A stretch of DNA of 64,000 nucleotides from Prorocentrum cordatum (GCA_963575745.1 CAUYUJ010008080.1:135700-199699); one strand, 5' to 3'; numbered from the stretch's first letter, positions 30,620 to 41,421 are shown. The notes: generated by a model not told the origin, from the sequence alone. A program made the numbers and translations.

Positions 30620-31500
30620 TCTCTCTCTCTCTCTCTCTCCCACGGCAGCAGCATAAGGCGAGCACATTGGTGGTGACTGCGATCGACGCTTCAAGTGGGT
30701 CCCCGTGAGGCTTTCTCACCCACAAGTGAAACAGTGGGTCCCCACGGGGCTGTCTCACCCACGGGACGCCCCGCGAAACATGAGGGCTCCACCAACTTCC
30801 AGCCTTCACTCCCTCCTGGCTCACCTCCTCCCGCCTTTCACGCTAGCAAGCTCCCGCCATCCCTCCTCGTGTGGCTAAAAAAGTGGGTGCCACATGGGGG
30901 GAAGGGACGCACGCTCACCGCGGGCCGTCCTGGCAAGGGCCAGGGCGGCCGCGGCCGCAGCACAGCCAGCGGCCAGCCGCAGCACAGCCAGCCACTGGGA
31001 CACGTCCCTGTTCGCCCTCTTGCGGCCCACACCAGCGGCAGCAGCCACGCGCTGCCTGCACCGACAAGGGTGGCCTTGGGGTCGGACCACACACGCAACA
31101 GACTCCGTACCACCACCGCGGTGGCGAGCGTGGCCCGCATCGCCGCCGCGCTGCCACGCCAGCGGCACCCCAGAGGGGCCCCGCGGAATGGTCTCTGCGC
31201 CCTGTGCAGCCACGCCGCCCGCCACCTCCACGCCAACTCACTGCGCGCCAACCCACCGCCGCTTCCGCCTCTCTTACCTTCTGCCCAGCGCCGCCACCGC
31301 TCACTTTGTCCTCTATGGCACCTCTAGGGGGGGTGACCCTGGGCACCCTCCAGAGCGCTGGCCCAGCAAGGCCAGGCGACTCGCAGGAGGGGGGGCCCGG
31401 CTTAGCCAAAAAAAATGACTGCCCTAGGGCCCCCACACCACATTTTCTCGGCACCGCTGCCACTCTGCCGCCAGCAACATCGTGTCCCCTTTTCTGCTTC
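30620..31500. other. unassigned GC-rich region
   Basis: A (TC)n run at 30620-30640 is followed by two copies of a self-complementary unit (AGTGGGTCCCC...TCTCACCCAC at 30694-30725 and 30730-30761). Frames on both strands are open across 30840-31460. None shows a recognisable domain. A weak minus candidate is 31251-30838. Confidence 0.3.
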
Positions 31501-31662
31501 TAACGAAATTATGATTTGATTGTGATTTGATGTTATGATGCCCTCGCCTTCCTCCCTCGTCCTCCTTGTCTGTCCTTGTCTGTATGCTACCCCAGAGCTG
31601 GCCGGACGGCCAGTCATGGGGGAAGCGGCAGCGTGCGGAACACTCGCATGCCATCATGAAGC

Positions 31663-31765
31663 AGGAAACAGGAGGAGGAAAAGGAGGAGGAGGAGGAGGC
31701 GATGGAGGAGATGGAGGAGATGGAGGAGATGGAGGAGGGGGAGGAGGAGGAGGCGGACGAGCAGG
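31663..31765. repeat. (GAG)/(GGAGAT) tract
   Basis: GGA triplets with four ATGGAGGAG units at 31704-31738, purine-rich on the plus strand. Confidence 0.9.
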
Positions 31766-31923
31766 TGCACAGGCCTCCACGTGGCCGCTCGTCGGTAAAC
31801 TCATCCTCCCCACCTCTGCTTGTCTGTGTTCTTGTTATGTGTTCTCGGGTGTGTGTTCTACCCAACCCATCGCTAGGTGTCTTTGTTATTGTGCTCTTTC
31901 ACTTGTTCTGGGTGGTGGGGGCC

Positions 31924-33255
31924 ATGGATGAGGCTAACCCCAACCCCTTTAGGGGTGCCCCATTTGGAGCTTCTGGAGGGGTATGGTCGATTGCCGCCGT
32001 GGCTGGGTTCTCTTGGATGTGTTCGGGCCGGCCATCCCCTGTGCCGTCTGGTAGGTGGGGGGGCGGGAGTGCACACCCTCCCTGGGACAATCACGCCGCG
32101 GAGGCGGTTGGGGCTTCGGCTCTTTCCTCCGTGGGGGCTTCGGCTCCGGCTGGGGCTGCGGTGCCAGTCGCGGGTCCTGGGGGGCAGACCGACGACTCGT
32201 CTGGCCAACGCGCGTCGGTGTCGGTGCTCACATTGACAGGCGTCTCGGCGACTGTGTCTGAAGATGGCCCTACGTTTCCTTCAGGTACAACTCGGTGCCA
32301 GCGACGTGTTGCGAGGATCCGGGCTCACAAGCGGATCAAGAATAAGAAGGCTTCCCGTGCTATGCAGTGCCGTGCCATGCATAAACTTGCCATGCTACGG
32401 CGGGAGGGACGTCTCCGAAAGGCGCACGCAGCATGGTTTTTCCGAGGTAGAACCTGGAACACGCGGAAGCTGGGGACAGAACGTGGCAACGAGAGCCCTG
32501 CCATCAAGATTGGTGCTGTCCTCTCACTGCTCAATGGTAGGAAATGGAATTTCGCTTTGTTTTCTGATGTGAAATTCACACGTAATGGGGTGAGGGAGTA
32601 TGAGGAAGGGGGGAGGAGGTGGACTTTCATCATTAGGGGGAAGCTCCTTAATAGAACGTGTGCTAAATGTGGTAAGGTGTTTGAGCCCACTGATCCACCA
32701 GGAATGATTTCTCGCCCCTGTGGCGTACATGAGAAATGGTGTCACGGCGTGCGCGTGCCGGCCCCCCCGGATCCTTTGGCGCCCGCGGCAGTGGCCCCTG
32801 TGGCTGCCCCAGTCGTGCCAAAAGCGAAACCGAAAGCCAAGGGCGGAGCCAAGGTGATGGCCGCCGGGCGCGGGAGGGGCGCGGCAGCCAAAGCCCGGGG
32901 TCGCGCTCGAGGTCGTGGGCATCCTGCCCCAGGAGCTAACTTGAGGCTCGCGCTGCGGCGCCCCGCGGGCCACAGTCAAGGCCATCCCTCGAGGCCGCGT
33001 TTTTGCCGGGCGTTACATCGAAAGCTGGCGGTGGTCCCCCCAGGGGCCTTCCCTCGACGCCGCGTCTCTTTGCCGGGTGTTGGATCGAAAGCTGGCGGTG
33101 TTCCTCCTCCTTCCCTCGGGTGGTCAACGGTTTCCCGCAGCAGTCTGTGTTTCGTGTGGCTGCACCCATTGTGCCAGGCGGCGATCCTACGTGACGTCGC
33201 GGGGGCGGCAAGACGGTTCTACTGTGCCGTCATGTGCCAGACCTGCGCCTACTGA
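31924..33255 (+). CDS. chimeric frame: LINE endonuclease start plus Cys/His motif
   Basis: From ATG 31924 the frame is open for 443 residues. It begins MDEANPNPFRGAP; I prefer this to earlier in-frame Mets inside the GAG repeat. About residues 120-170 are Arg/Lys-rich (RRVARIRAHKRIKNKKASR). From 32452 the sequence TWNTRKLG, then KIGAVLSLLNGRKWNFALFS and WTFIIRGK resembles the N-terminal strand-helix-strand of LINE exonuclease-endonuclease-phosphatase domains, but the rest of that domain is missing. Instead a C-x2-C-x16-C-x2-H-x3-C motif follows (CAKCGK...CGVHEKWC, about 32659-32745), then a Pro/Lys/Arg/Gly-rich basic stretch. Positions 32990-33105 hold a two-copy repeat of about 62 bases (CGAAAGCTGGCGGTG). 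I infer the 5' part of a decayed LINE joined to other sequence. Whether it is expressed is unknown. Confidence 0.45.
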   Translation: MDEANPNPFRGAPFGASGGVWSIAAVAGFSWMCSGRPSPVPSGRWGGGSAHPPWDNHAAEAVGASALSSVGASAPAGAAVPVAGPGGQTDDSSGQRASVSVLTLTGVSATVSEDGPTFPSGTTRCQRRVARIRAHKRIKNKKASRAMQCRAMHKLAMLRREGRLRKAHAAWFFRGRTWNTRKLGTERGNESPAIKIGAVLSLLNGRKWNFALFSDVKFTRNGVREYEEGGRRWTFIIRGKLLNRTCAKCGKVFEPTDPPGMISRPCGVHEKWCHGVRVPAPPDPLAPAAVAPVAAPVVPKAKPKAKGGAKVMAAGRGRGAAAKARGRARGRGHPAPGANLRLALRRPAGHSQGHPSRPRFCRALHRKLAVVPPGAFPRRRVSLPGVGSKAGGVPPPSLGWSTVSRSSLCFVWLHPLCQAAILRDVAGAARRFYCAVMCQTCAY

Positions 33256-33677
33256 CGCAGGTCACGCCGCCCCCATGCCCTCGCAGCCGGGGCAGTTGCA
33301 TGGTGTGAGTGTGTGATCTGCGGAAGCCGTGGTGGTGTGTGTGTGTGTTATTCTCCTGTGTCCTCCCTCGTGTACCCCTCGGTGGTGGTGGTCGGTACTC
33401 CTGCTTTGCCCGCTCTGTCTCCCTCCCGCTCCCCTCTCTCCTTCCTTGTCCCCGTCTCGCTTCCTTCCTCCTTGCCCCCCTTCGTCCCCGTCTCGCTCCC
33501 CCTCTCCTCCTTGCTCCCCCCCGGCCCTGCCCCTCCCATTGCCGACCGCCATACACATTGTGTGCGCACGTGTCTGTCCATGATGCGAAATCGTTGTCCC
33601 ATTGCCTCATTGCTCTGCTCGTCGCCGCAGCCTCAAAGACAACAGGCGCGCTTGCCCACCCCCGGCCTGCCATCGCG

Positions 33678-34607
33678 ATGGCTGCCGCTCGCAGGGCCCA
33701 GGTCGACCAGGCGCTCGCGTCTCACGAGGAGCGCTTGGACCGCCTTGAGCGGGCGTCGGCGCGTCACGAGTCCGGCCTCAAGGTTGTCCTCCGCTCGACT
33801 GTGCTGGTCTGTGAAGGCTTCACGGTGGCCGACCAGTTCTTTATGAACAAGCATGGTCAGCAGCTTTGGAGGGAGCTTCGCGAGGGCTGGCCTGAGGCGG
33901 TGTGCTCTGAGGCCGCGCGCCACCTCGGGGTTGCGTGGCCGTTGGATGAGCCCATGAGCGGCAGTGAGGTGAACGAGAGCGCCAGCGCCCTGCGCAGCCT
34001 CTGGCGCGTCCTTGCCACGCCCGGCCTAGTGACGGGGGTCTGGGATCAGAGCAAGTGGAGCGAGGACGGGGCCAACTGGGAGAGAATCCCTGGCACGTTC
34101 GTCACCACGATGGCCTTCGGCACCGAGTCTTTGCTGGTGGAGAGTGCCTTGCGGCCACTCGACGCCCTGATGCGTCGGGCGTCAGGGCTGGTGGTGCGGG
34201 GTCAGCAGACCCAGAGCCTAGAGGAGCCCGAGCGCCCCAGGGTGCTGCTCTACCTCGAGCGCCCGGAGAACAAGGGGAAGGGCGGCAAGGGCGGCAAGGG
34301 AGGCGCGGGCGGCAAGAGCGGCGGCAAAGGCAAGAGCAAGGGCAAGGGCTCGAAGGGCTCCTCCAAAGGCAAAAAGGGCGGCAAGGGCGCCGCGGGCGGC
34401 CGGGGTGGAGTGGTGCAGGCGGCGGCGCTGAGTCGTCCCAGGCCGTCTGGCCGCGTGCTGGCGCGCCCCGCTGCGGCCGAAGGTGGTGGTGCGGACGAGG
34501 GCGTGGAGGCCGAGGCTCCACCTGCGGCGCCGGCGGCCGCGCCGCCTGGCCCGGCGGGTGGGGCGGGGGCGCCGGGCGCAGCAGCGGCGGCCGCGCCTGG
34601 CCGCTGA
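33678..34607 (+). CDS. uncharacterised coiled-coil, Lys/Gly-rich protein
   Basis: 309 residues from ATG 33678 (MAAARRAQVDQALASHEERL) to TGA 34605-34607. Residues about 5-35 form a heptad-like coiled coil. Residues about 40-195 have balanced, globular-protein composition (VVLRSTVLVCEGFTVADQFF ... WDQSKWSEDGANWERIPGTF). About 197-240 is a KGKGGKGGKG-type basic tail that would bind nucleic acid, and the end is Ala/Pro/Gly-rich. No known domain recognised. It lies 0.4 kb after the LINE-like frame on the same strand, so an ORF1/gag-like protein is one possibility and a host gene another. It is uninterrupted, unlike the LINE relics. I chose this Met because upstream in-frame sequence is pyrimidine-rich low complexity. 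Confidence 0.5.
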   Translation: MAAARRAQVDQALASHEERLDRLERASARHESGLKVVLRSTVLVCEGFTVADQFFMNKHGQQLWRELREGWPEAVCSEAARHLGVAWPLDEPMSGSEVNESASALRSLWRVLATPGLVTGVWDQSKWSEDGANWERIPGTFVTTMAFGTESLLVESALRPLDALMRRASGLVVRGQQTQSLEEPERPRVLLYLERPENKGKGGKGGKGGAGGKSGGKGKSKGKGSKGSSKGKKGGKGAAGGRGGVVQAAALSRPRPSGRVLARPAAAEGGGADEGVEAEAPPAAPAAAPPGPAGGAGAPGAAAAAAPGR

Positions 34608-34611
34608 GCGC

Positions 34612-34850
34612 CTCAGAGGCTGGAGAACTGCATGATAATTCAATACTGCATGTGGACTCCTTGCATGATTTGAAAATCCATAGGATGCAGTGGCTTCGTG
34701 AGAGTTGTACGAACTGCATGAGATTCCCAAGGATTTGTACTGCATGAGAATTCAAAGTGGCAGTGGAGTCGTGAGACTTGTACGAACTGCTGGAGATTTG
34801 TATCAGATGCACGTGGCTGGCTACGCGGCCGACTTGTATGACTTGTATGA
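34612..34850. repeat. two- to three-copy tandem repeat after the coding region
   Basis: CGTGAGAGTTGTACGAACTG (34697) recurs as CGTGAGACTTGTACGAACTG (34769), about 70 bases apart, with ACTGCATGAGAATTC-like words in between. It would lie in the 3' region of the preceding frame. Confidence 0.6.
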
Positions 34851-35090
34851 CGTAGATTACTGCGCCGTGGGAGCTTGGTGGTGTGAAATTGTGTCACCTA
34901 CACCCCTTCCGCACGGACGATCTCTCCCGTCGCCGTCGTTTGCCGGACGTGGCTCGTTTATGCTGGTTCTCTAGCGTGCGTTTTTGGTCTGGTGTTGTGG
35001 TTGGTGTGTCTCCCTGGTATGGTGCCTTCCCCCTTCTCCCCCCTCCCTCCCTCCCCCCCTCCCTCATCATCGCCTTCTACTTGATCCTAG

Positions 35091-35207
35091 GAGGCGCCCG
35101 TGTTCTCCCTGAAGGCCCGGCCGCCGTTCGCGGCGTACATGCCGGAGGCGGAGGCGGAGGAGGAGGCGGAGGAGGAGGAGGGGGTCGCCAGCGGAGACAC
35201 CGAGAAG
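35091..35207 (+). CDS. candidate internal exon
   Basis: A strong acceptor context (long C/T tract 35023-35075, then TTGATCCTAG) is followed by a frame reading EAPVFSLKARPPFAAYMPEA, an acidic EAEEEAEEEEG run, then GVASGDTEK. GTGTGT at 35208 could be a donor. If unspliced, the frame ends at 35276. The segment has complex codons rather than pure triplet repeat. Partner exons were not found. Confidence 0.35.
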
Positions 35208-35364
35208 GTGTGTGGCCGCGCGGGCCCCGCCACGCTCACTCGCCGGCCTGGGCAATCGCCGCGGACCATACCCTGACGAGCGACGCGAGGTCCACCGCGC
35301 TGGTGTGCAGGCTCCTCCCAGGCCCAGCCCCGCTCGGCAGGAGGGGGGAGGAGGCAGCAATACC

Positions 35365-35525
35365 AGCACGAGGAGGAGGAGGATGAACAGGAGCAGGGGG
35401 AGAAGGAGGAGGAGGAGGAAGAGGAGGAGGAGGTGGAGGAGGAGGAGGAGGAGGAGGAGGAGGAGGAAGAGCAGGAGGAGGCGGAGGAGGAGGAGGAGGA
35501 GGAGGAGGAGGAGGAGGAGGAGGGG
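35365..35525. repeat. (GAG)n microsatellite
   Basis: GGA/GAG triplets with CAGGAG and GAAGAG interruptions, purine-rich on the plus strand. Confidence 0.9.
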
Positions 35526-35629
35526 GAAAAGGAGGACCAGTGTAAGCCCAAGAGCCATCAACGATGTTGGAATAAGCGCTCCCTCCAAGTTCCTTCGTAG
35601 GCCCCTACAACGGTTCATTTCCACAGAGG

Positions 35630-36270
35630 GATCTGCCTCGTTGGAAAACAACCAGTTGAATATCTGGAAGCATGCCAAACATTGCTCTGGGGAGTCCGAC
35701 GCCACGGATCAAGCTGGCTGTTGCGTCCTGAGCCGTGCCAAAACGCCTTCCCTGGACTTCAACACCGCGAATCAACGGACTGTTGCACCCTCATGATCCC
35801 GAGCCCTTCCAAAACACAGATTCTGGTGTGTTGATCCTGGAAAGTGAAACTCCTGCAAATTGTGAAACATGTGCGCGGCGCTGCAACACATGTTGGAAAA
35901 CAACCGCCTTCAATCCGTGAAGTGCTTGCGTATTCTTAAACACACACATATGCGGCACTAAAGCGAAAACAACATTTTGAAAACGACCCGTCCTCAAGCC
36001 GCGAAGATCCTGCAATTTTTAAGAATACGCGCGGTGCTCAGGCGAGAACCACATTTTGAAAATGACATGCCCTCGCTCCGTGGAGCTGTTGCGAATGTTT
36101 GGAATGAGTGTGCACGGCGTTGGGGCGAGAACCTTATTTTGAAAACGACCCGCCCTCACTTCGTGAAGCTCCCGCAACGTTGTGCAACAAATGCTTGCGG
36201 CGCTAAGGCGGAAACCACATTTTGAATACGACCCGCCCTCCATATGTGATGCTGCTGCAACTTGTTTACG
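35630..36270. repeat. 83-base minisatellite
   Basis: The word CATTTTGAAAACGACC and variants recur near 35888, 35973, 36054, 36134 and 36220 (spacings 80-86). Units also share GGCGCTAAGGCGAGAACC and CCGTGAAGCTCCTGCAA. Earliest copies (35640-35890) are most diverged. About 7 units. Confidence 0.85.
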
Positions 36271-37589
36271 TTTCAGGGTTACAAGTGGCAAGGAAGTCTC
36301 AGGCGAAACGCCCGGCCCGCCCTAAACATTGGCCTCGGGGTGCGACAGCGAAAATTCATTCACACGGAAAAGGAATGCAGGAGAAGGAGGAGGAGGAGGT
36401 GAAGGATGAAGGAAACAGGTCGGGGGGAGGAGGTACGAGGTATGAGGTAGGGAGTAGTAGGTAAGGGGGCTGGAGGTGGACAAGGAGGACGAGGAGGAGG
36501 AGGAGGTGGAAGAGGAGGAGGAGACTAGAAATGACGATGTGGGAAATGAAAAAATGTTGTCCGTAAGCGAATGTATAGCGTGTAGAGCGATGTACAACGG
36601 GCCGGGTAAAACGATCCTTGAAATCCAATGCGGCAGCAGCAAGGACAGACAAGGTGAGAAGCAAACGGTGCATGAGGACCTAACGTTCGAGTCTGGTGCT
36701 CAAGCGAGTCCGTCGAGCTTTATCAATCAAACATGCAGCTGCAGAAAGGGCTCTACTGACCGCCCTTTTCATAAAACAAATGCCTGGCCGCAAGGGGACA
36801 GGCTAACCTGAGTTCGGCAGGTCCTTGGGTTGGCGGACTTCGTCTCATTCCAAAGGCACGTTGGTCCTCCCACGGCGCCAACCACAAAACCATTTTACGG
36901 CGCTAGCGGAAGGGATGGATATACTCCCGCCGGAGCCCGTGGGACTAGCCGAAGCCGGCTAATGCATCCCCCCTCCTGGTAAATTGCGAGACCATTGAGG
37001 AACACTGCCAAAGCGGCCGCGAGCTGCCAGGACTCAGCCCGAGCAGGCCCGCTCCAAGCAACCGCGAGCTGCCCAGAAACAGTCCGAGCAAACCCGCTCA
37101 ATTGACTGCTCTTCTCGTCCATCTCGCACGTGGGCGCCCCCGTGTGTTTGAGCGCGCATCACGCCCCCAGTGGGCCAATGCGACTCTTGGAAATACATCA
37201 ACTTCCCGACTCCGTGTGGCCTAGTCAGACGAGTCCACTCCGTATTTCTGCGTGAGTGAGCTATGCCGTGAGATCGGGACGGCCCGGTCATGGCTGATCA
37301 TGACCGTGGCGTGGTCATAGCTGATCTGGCCGTCCATCACGCTGAGGATTAACTCTCGGCTCATGCTGCCCTCGGTCATGGGGTCCCGCGTGTCCCGAAT
37401 GTCGCACCAAGGCAAATCGTCGGCCTGCTTGGTGCGCAGCTGGCCGGACCGGGTACGTGAGCAGGGCGCTGAAGCCGGACGTGCCGTCTATGGCGAGGTT
37501 AGCAGGGGTCGCGCAACATCCTTGACCCCTCTGCCTGCTGATCTCCTCGGCAGAGGCGGGGGCACACCGGGCCGTTTTGGACGCGGCGA
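36271..37589. other. unique intergenic DNA
   Basis: GAG-rich stretch at 36378-36525, then mixed-composition sequence. Short frames only. A weakly repeated word (CCGAGCAGGCCCGCTC / CCGAGCAAACCCGCTC, with GCGAGCTGCC beside it) occurs at 37020-37100. Confidence 0.4.
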
Positions 37590-37795
37590 AGTTTCTATTG
37601 GAGCGCTCTTGTGCTGTCTTGGGTCTCTCTTGTGCCTCTCCGATGACCCCTCTGATCGCTCGAGATCTGCTCGCAAGGCAAGGCGCCGTGGGAGACCCGG
37701 AAGGGCCAGCGGACCTTTTCCAAGGGCGTCCCTGGGGCCGCCGAGACGTCCGAAAGGGTGTCCGGGGCATCCTTGAGGGGGGGTCTGGTTTAGGG
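37590..37795 (-). repeat. dispersed repeat E, copy 2 (inverted)
   Basis: Reverse-complement match to 28945-29155: TCTTGTGCTGTCTTGGGTCT, CTCCGATGACCCCTCTGATC, CTTTTCCAAGGGCGTCCCTG. Confidence 0.75.
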
Positions 37796-38019
37796 GTGGG
37801 GTGGGGTCAAGTTAGCCAGCTCGAACGGGCTAGAGGGCTCCGTCCACTCCCGCCCGCCCTCCCACAGCATAAGAAGCAAGTGCGTCGCGTCCGAGGCCTG
37901 TCGCTCATCTTATAACGTGGACGGCTAGACGCTCGGGCACCACAACGGGCGCGCCCGCGGCGAACCGCACTTGCTTGAGGCATTATGACTTGCCGCCCGC
38001 CCAGCTCCTCAACCCGACG

Positions 38020-38460
38020 GGCCGCAGCGCCGACGACAAGAAAGCCAATGTTGACGAGCAAGCGTCCCCGCGCGATGTGCGCCGTGTTCCATTCCCGCTA
38101 CGCGATTCGCAGCGCCGGCGAAGAGAAAGTACACGCTGGCAAGAAAAACGTCGGCGTTGCTGTTTTTTGGACAGGGAGGACGGGGGGTCCCGCGTAGGGT
38201 TGGCCAGGCGTCCGCGCGCGATGTGCGCCGCGTCCCATTCTTGCTACACTTTTCGCAGCGTCGACGACAAGAAAGTCCATGTTGACGAGAAAAACGTTGA
38301 CTTCGCATTGTTTTTTGATGGGTAGGACGCGACCACCCGCTTGGGGTTTCCCAAGCGATGTTCACTCCGTCAAATTCCTGCTACACTTTTCGCAACTCGA
38401 CGACAGGATGGCGAGAACAATCTGAGTTTGTGTTGTTTTTTGAACGTCAGGACGTCGGGG
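38020..38460. repeat. 140-base tandem repeat, about 3 copies
   Basis: GCGATGTGCGCCG starts units near 38078 and 38218, and GCGATGTTCACTCCG starts one near 38356. Each contains TTGCTACACTTTTCGCA, a GACGACAAGAAAG block and a TGTTTTTTG stretch before GGACG. A partial unit precedes (38020-38070). Confidence 0.8.
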
Positions 38461-38574
38461 TTGCTATCGGCCAGCTAGATGGGGATGTGGGGGTGTTTAG
38501 CCATAGGATGTAAGGATGGGGCTTGTGGGTATTTTAGAATATATGAGCAGGGTATATATAGAATATACATGTTC

Positions 38575-38577
38575 ACA

Positions 38578-38624
<47 letters not shown>

Positions 38625-38668
38625 GCACACATTCATACACATATACATATATACATATATACATATAC
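38575..38668. repeat. (TA)n/(CA)n microsatellite
   Basis: ATATAT run at 38580-38620 passing into ACACAC/ATACAT words. Flanking DNA (38460-38575 and 38670-39110) shows no recognised gene. Confidence 0.95.
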
Positions 38669-39119
38669 TTACCCAGCACAGGCAGGAGCATCATTTACCC
38701 AACTTCGTCCGGAAGGTTGTCTTGTTACATCAGCCTCCGTCGCAGCAGGGAGGCGATCGCACCACGACTCCAGGTGCACCCGAGTCGCCGAGTCTCTACT
38801 GCACTGCGCGCGCCCGCAATCAAGAAGCCGCACACCCCGGGCCAGCTTCCCCCGCTGTCCTAGACTTCCAACGTCGTGACTCATGTTTTGAAATCCGAGG
38901 GCAGGCTATTTCTATATCTTCGTGTGTCTTTGAATATCCGCCGCTGGGCCTTCTGCCCCGTGGGCGTGTTAGAATGCTTGCTGTTGTGTGGGGCTTTTCT
39001 TCAGGTTTGGAGGGTCAACCCCTTTTTCTAGGGCTGACACCCTCCCCCTCGGCCCACGCATCCCTAAAATATCGTCCCCTGTGAAACTGCTCTCCGGCGC
39101 TCTTCTCGGCCTCCAAACG

Positions 39120-39660
39120 GGCAAGATGGTCACCAAGACAGAGTCCAAAGCAGTCAAGATGGCCCAAGATGGCCAAAGACGGCGCAAGAAGCTCCCAAGA
39201 CGGCCTCAAGACAGCTCAAGAGGCTCCCAACACGACCCAAGAGGGCTCTAAGAGGCCCTCCAATAGAGTCCGAGGAAGCAGCAACTACTGATTTCCACAC
39301 GGGTTTTGACATATTTTGAGGTTCTCACCTGTCTGGGCTTCCAACAACCCAAGACGGCCCAAGAGACCTCCAAGATAGCTCCAAGGCAGCCCATGAGGCC
39401 TCCAAGAGGGCCCCGAAATCGCCCAAGAGCCTCCCAAGAGGGCCCCAAGACGGCCCTAAAGCGCCTCAGGAGGCACCAAGACGGCCCAGAGAGGCCGTCA
39501 AGACGGCCTCCGAATGCGTCAGACGGGCCGATCGCCTCCCTTAGACGGCCTAGGAGGCCCCAAGCGGCCCCCAAGAGGCCCTAGGAGGCCTCCAAGAGGC
39601 GCCAAGTGGCCCCCCAGGAGGTTCCCAGGAGACCCCCAGGAGGCCCCAAGAGGGCACCAA
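39120..39660. repeat. GGCCCCAAGA-type minisatellite
   Basis: Irregular units such as CCCAAGACGGCC, CCTCCAAGAGGCC and CCCAGGAGGCC. A spacer ATTTCCACACGGGTTTTGAC interrupts at about 39290. A small CTC tract follows at 39715-39750; 39760-40040 is unique without a gene. Confidence 0.75.
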
Positions 39661-40044
39661 GACACTTTCTCATCCTCGTCCTCATTTCCTCTCTCTCCTC
39701 CTTTTTCTCGTCCTCCTGCTCCTCGTCCTCCTCCTCCTCCTCCTCATCCCTACCGCGCGGACGAAGACGATGTCGAGATCATGACCCTCTCCAATTCAGA
39801 CCACCCGCTGAACTGTCGCGGGGTGTGAGCTCGTGGTACGAAAGAGGTCGAGTTCACGACCCATCCTTATCAGACCACTTATCAAAAATGCGCTTTTCCT
39901 ACACTCAGTCTCCTTCCTGCAGCGCTGTTGCACAAGCACAGAGGCGGGGTTTGCCGCAGGTAACCAGGTATCTCTTTTGCTTTTGTGCTTCTTTCGCGAC
40001 GCGGGCACCCAGAGGTCTACACCCTTTCCTCAGGGACGTTTTTT

Positions 40045-40195
40045 TCCTGGCGGCGCGCGCAAGGGGGTAGGGTGAGGGGGGAATGCTTCTTAGAAGGATG
40101 CTGCTCCTCAGAAAGCGCCAGCCTTGCATCTACAGACGAGGCCCGCGCCTTCTAGGAAGCAAGGGTACTCCTAAGAAGCCTTCCCCCCGAAGCCA
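40045..40195. repeat. palindromic element D, copy 3 (diverged)
   Basis: CGGCGCGCGCAAGGGGGTAG, GAGGGGGGAATGCTTCTTAG at the left; CTAAGAAGCCTTCCCCCC at the right in inverted orientation; CTTCTAGGAAG internally. Confidence 0.55.
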
Positions 40196-40274
40196 GCGCT
40201 TTCCTGCCGCCTCCCTATGCCGCCCCGCGCGAGATGCGGCGTCGTGGCGAAGGGTTGGTCGATGCAAGAAGCCG

Positions 40275-40475
40275 GCGCCACCCCCGAAGTCGTGATTTTT
40301 GTCACACCGTCGACCCCCAAAGGTCTGGACCTCTTCCCAGGGACCGGCTTTGCATCCCGAGTCGTTTGTTGACGGTCGCGAGGCCTGGGACGGGCCCCCG
40401 GAGGCCGAACACAGCGGAAAACCTCAAGTCGTGACTTTGTCGCAGCGCGAGGGGGTCTGGGTCCCGCGCGAGATG
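40275..40475 (-). repeat. family C, copy 5
   Basis: Minus-strand order: GACAAAGTCACGACTTGAGG, TTCGGCCTCCGGGGGCCC, GTCAACAAACGACTCGGGAT, GGGAAGAGGTCCAGACCTTT, GACAAAAATCACGACTTCGG. Both terminal direct repeats are clear. Confidence 0.75.
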
Positions 40476-40667
40476 CGGCGCTGACCTCTCGCTCCCCGAG
40501 CGCCTCCGCCGCGCGCCGCCGCTGCGCGGGCAACCCGCCGCGGCGGCGCTGCTCTCGGGGAGAGGCCCGCGGGCTCCAGGGGTGGCCTCTGCGCGCAGCG
40601 GGCCCTCCCTCCTGGGCCCCTGCAGCGCTGCGCGGGCTCCCAGGCCGCCCGGCCGAAGGCCGCCCCT

Positions 40668-40912
40668 CCCTGACTCCGGATCCGCCCTACTTTGGGGAAA
40701 TTCGTAAGTGGGGCTTGGAATTTCCGCCTTACTTTTCAAGCCCCGCTGATGCCAATTTCCGCCCTCCTTTTCTGTTGCTGTTTCCGTGGGTCGCCCTATT
40801 TTATGTTGGCTGCAGCAATTTCCGCCCTACTTTTTCGGCCTCTTATAGGTGGATTCCCGACGCCATTTTAAGTTGGAAAAAAAGCCAAAATAGGGCGGAT
40901 CCGGAGTCAGGG
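40668..40912. mobile_element. MITE-like element I
   Basis: Terminal inverted repeats: CCCTGACTCCGGATCCGCCC (40668-40687) is exactly complementary to the last 20 bases (40893-40912), and similarity extends about 7 bases further (TACTTTGG against CCAAAATA). The interior repeats ATTTCCGCCCTACTTTT-like words three to four times. 245 bases, non-coding. Confidence 0.8.
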
Positions 40913-41275
40913 CTGGAGGCCGCCGCCGGCGAGAGCCTCCTGCCGGCACGGCCCCACGTCGCGGGGGGGCCCAGGCCGGGCGCGCCCCCCCCCATGGAGC
41001 CCCCCAAGCAGGCTCCTGACGCTGCCCCCGCCTCCCCGGGGCCCCCCTCCCCGGCCCCCGCCACGAGACGCCGGTGGCCTTGTGGAGCACCTGGTCCAGG
41101 AGCCCGTCGAGCTGCTGCTTGGCCTGGGGCACGTCCGCGACGGCCTCCGGCGGAGGAGGAGCGAGGAGCGAGGAGCGAGGAGGGGGGGGAGCGACGAGGG
41201 GGAGGAGGGAGCGAGGAAGTGGGTGGGAGGGGATAGCAGGTAGCAGGTAGCAGGTGGGAGGCAGAAGGTATAGGA
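40913..41275. other. GC-rich unique DNA
   Basis: Ends in GAG-rich AGGAGCGAGGAGCGAGG and GTAGCAGGTAGCAGGT short repeats (41155-41260). No gene recognised. Confidence 0.4.
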
Positions 41276-41279
41276 GGAG

Positions 41280-41348
41280 GGGGGTGTTGATGACGGTGAT
41301 GATGGTGATGCTGATGATGATGATGCTGATGATGATGATGCTGATGAC

Positions 41349-41421
<73 letters not shown>

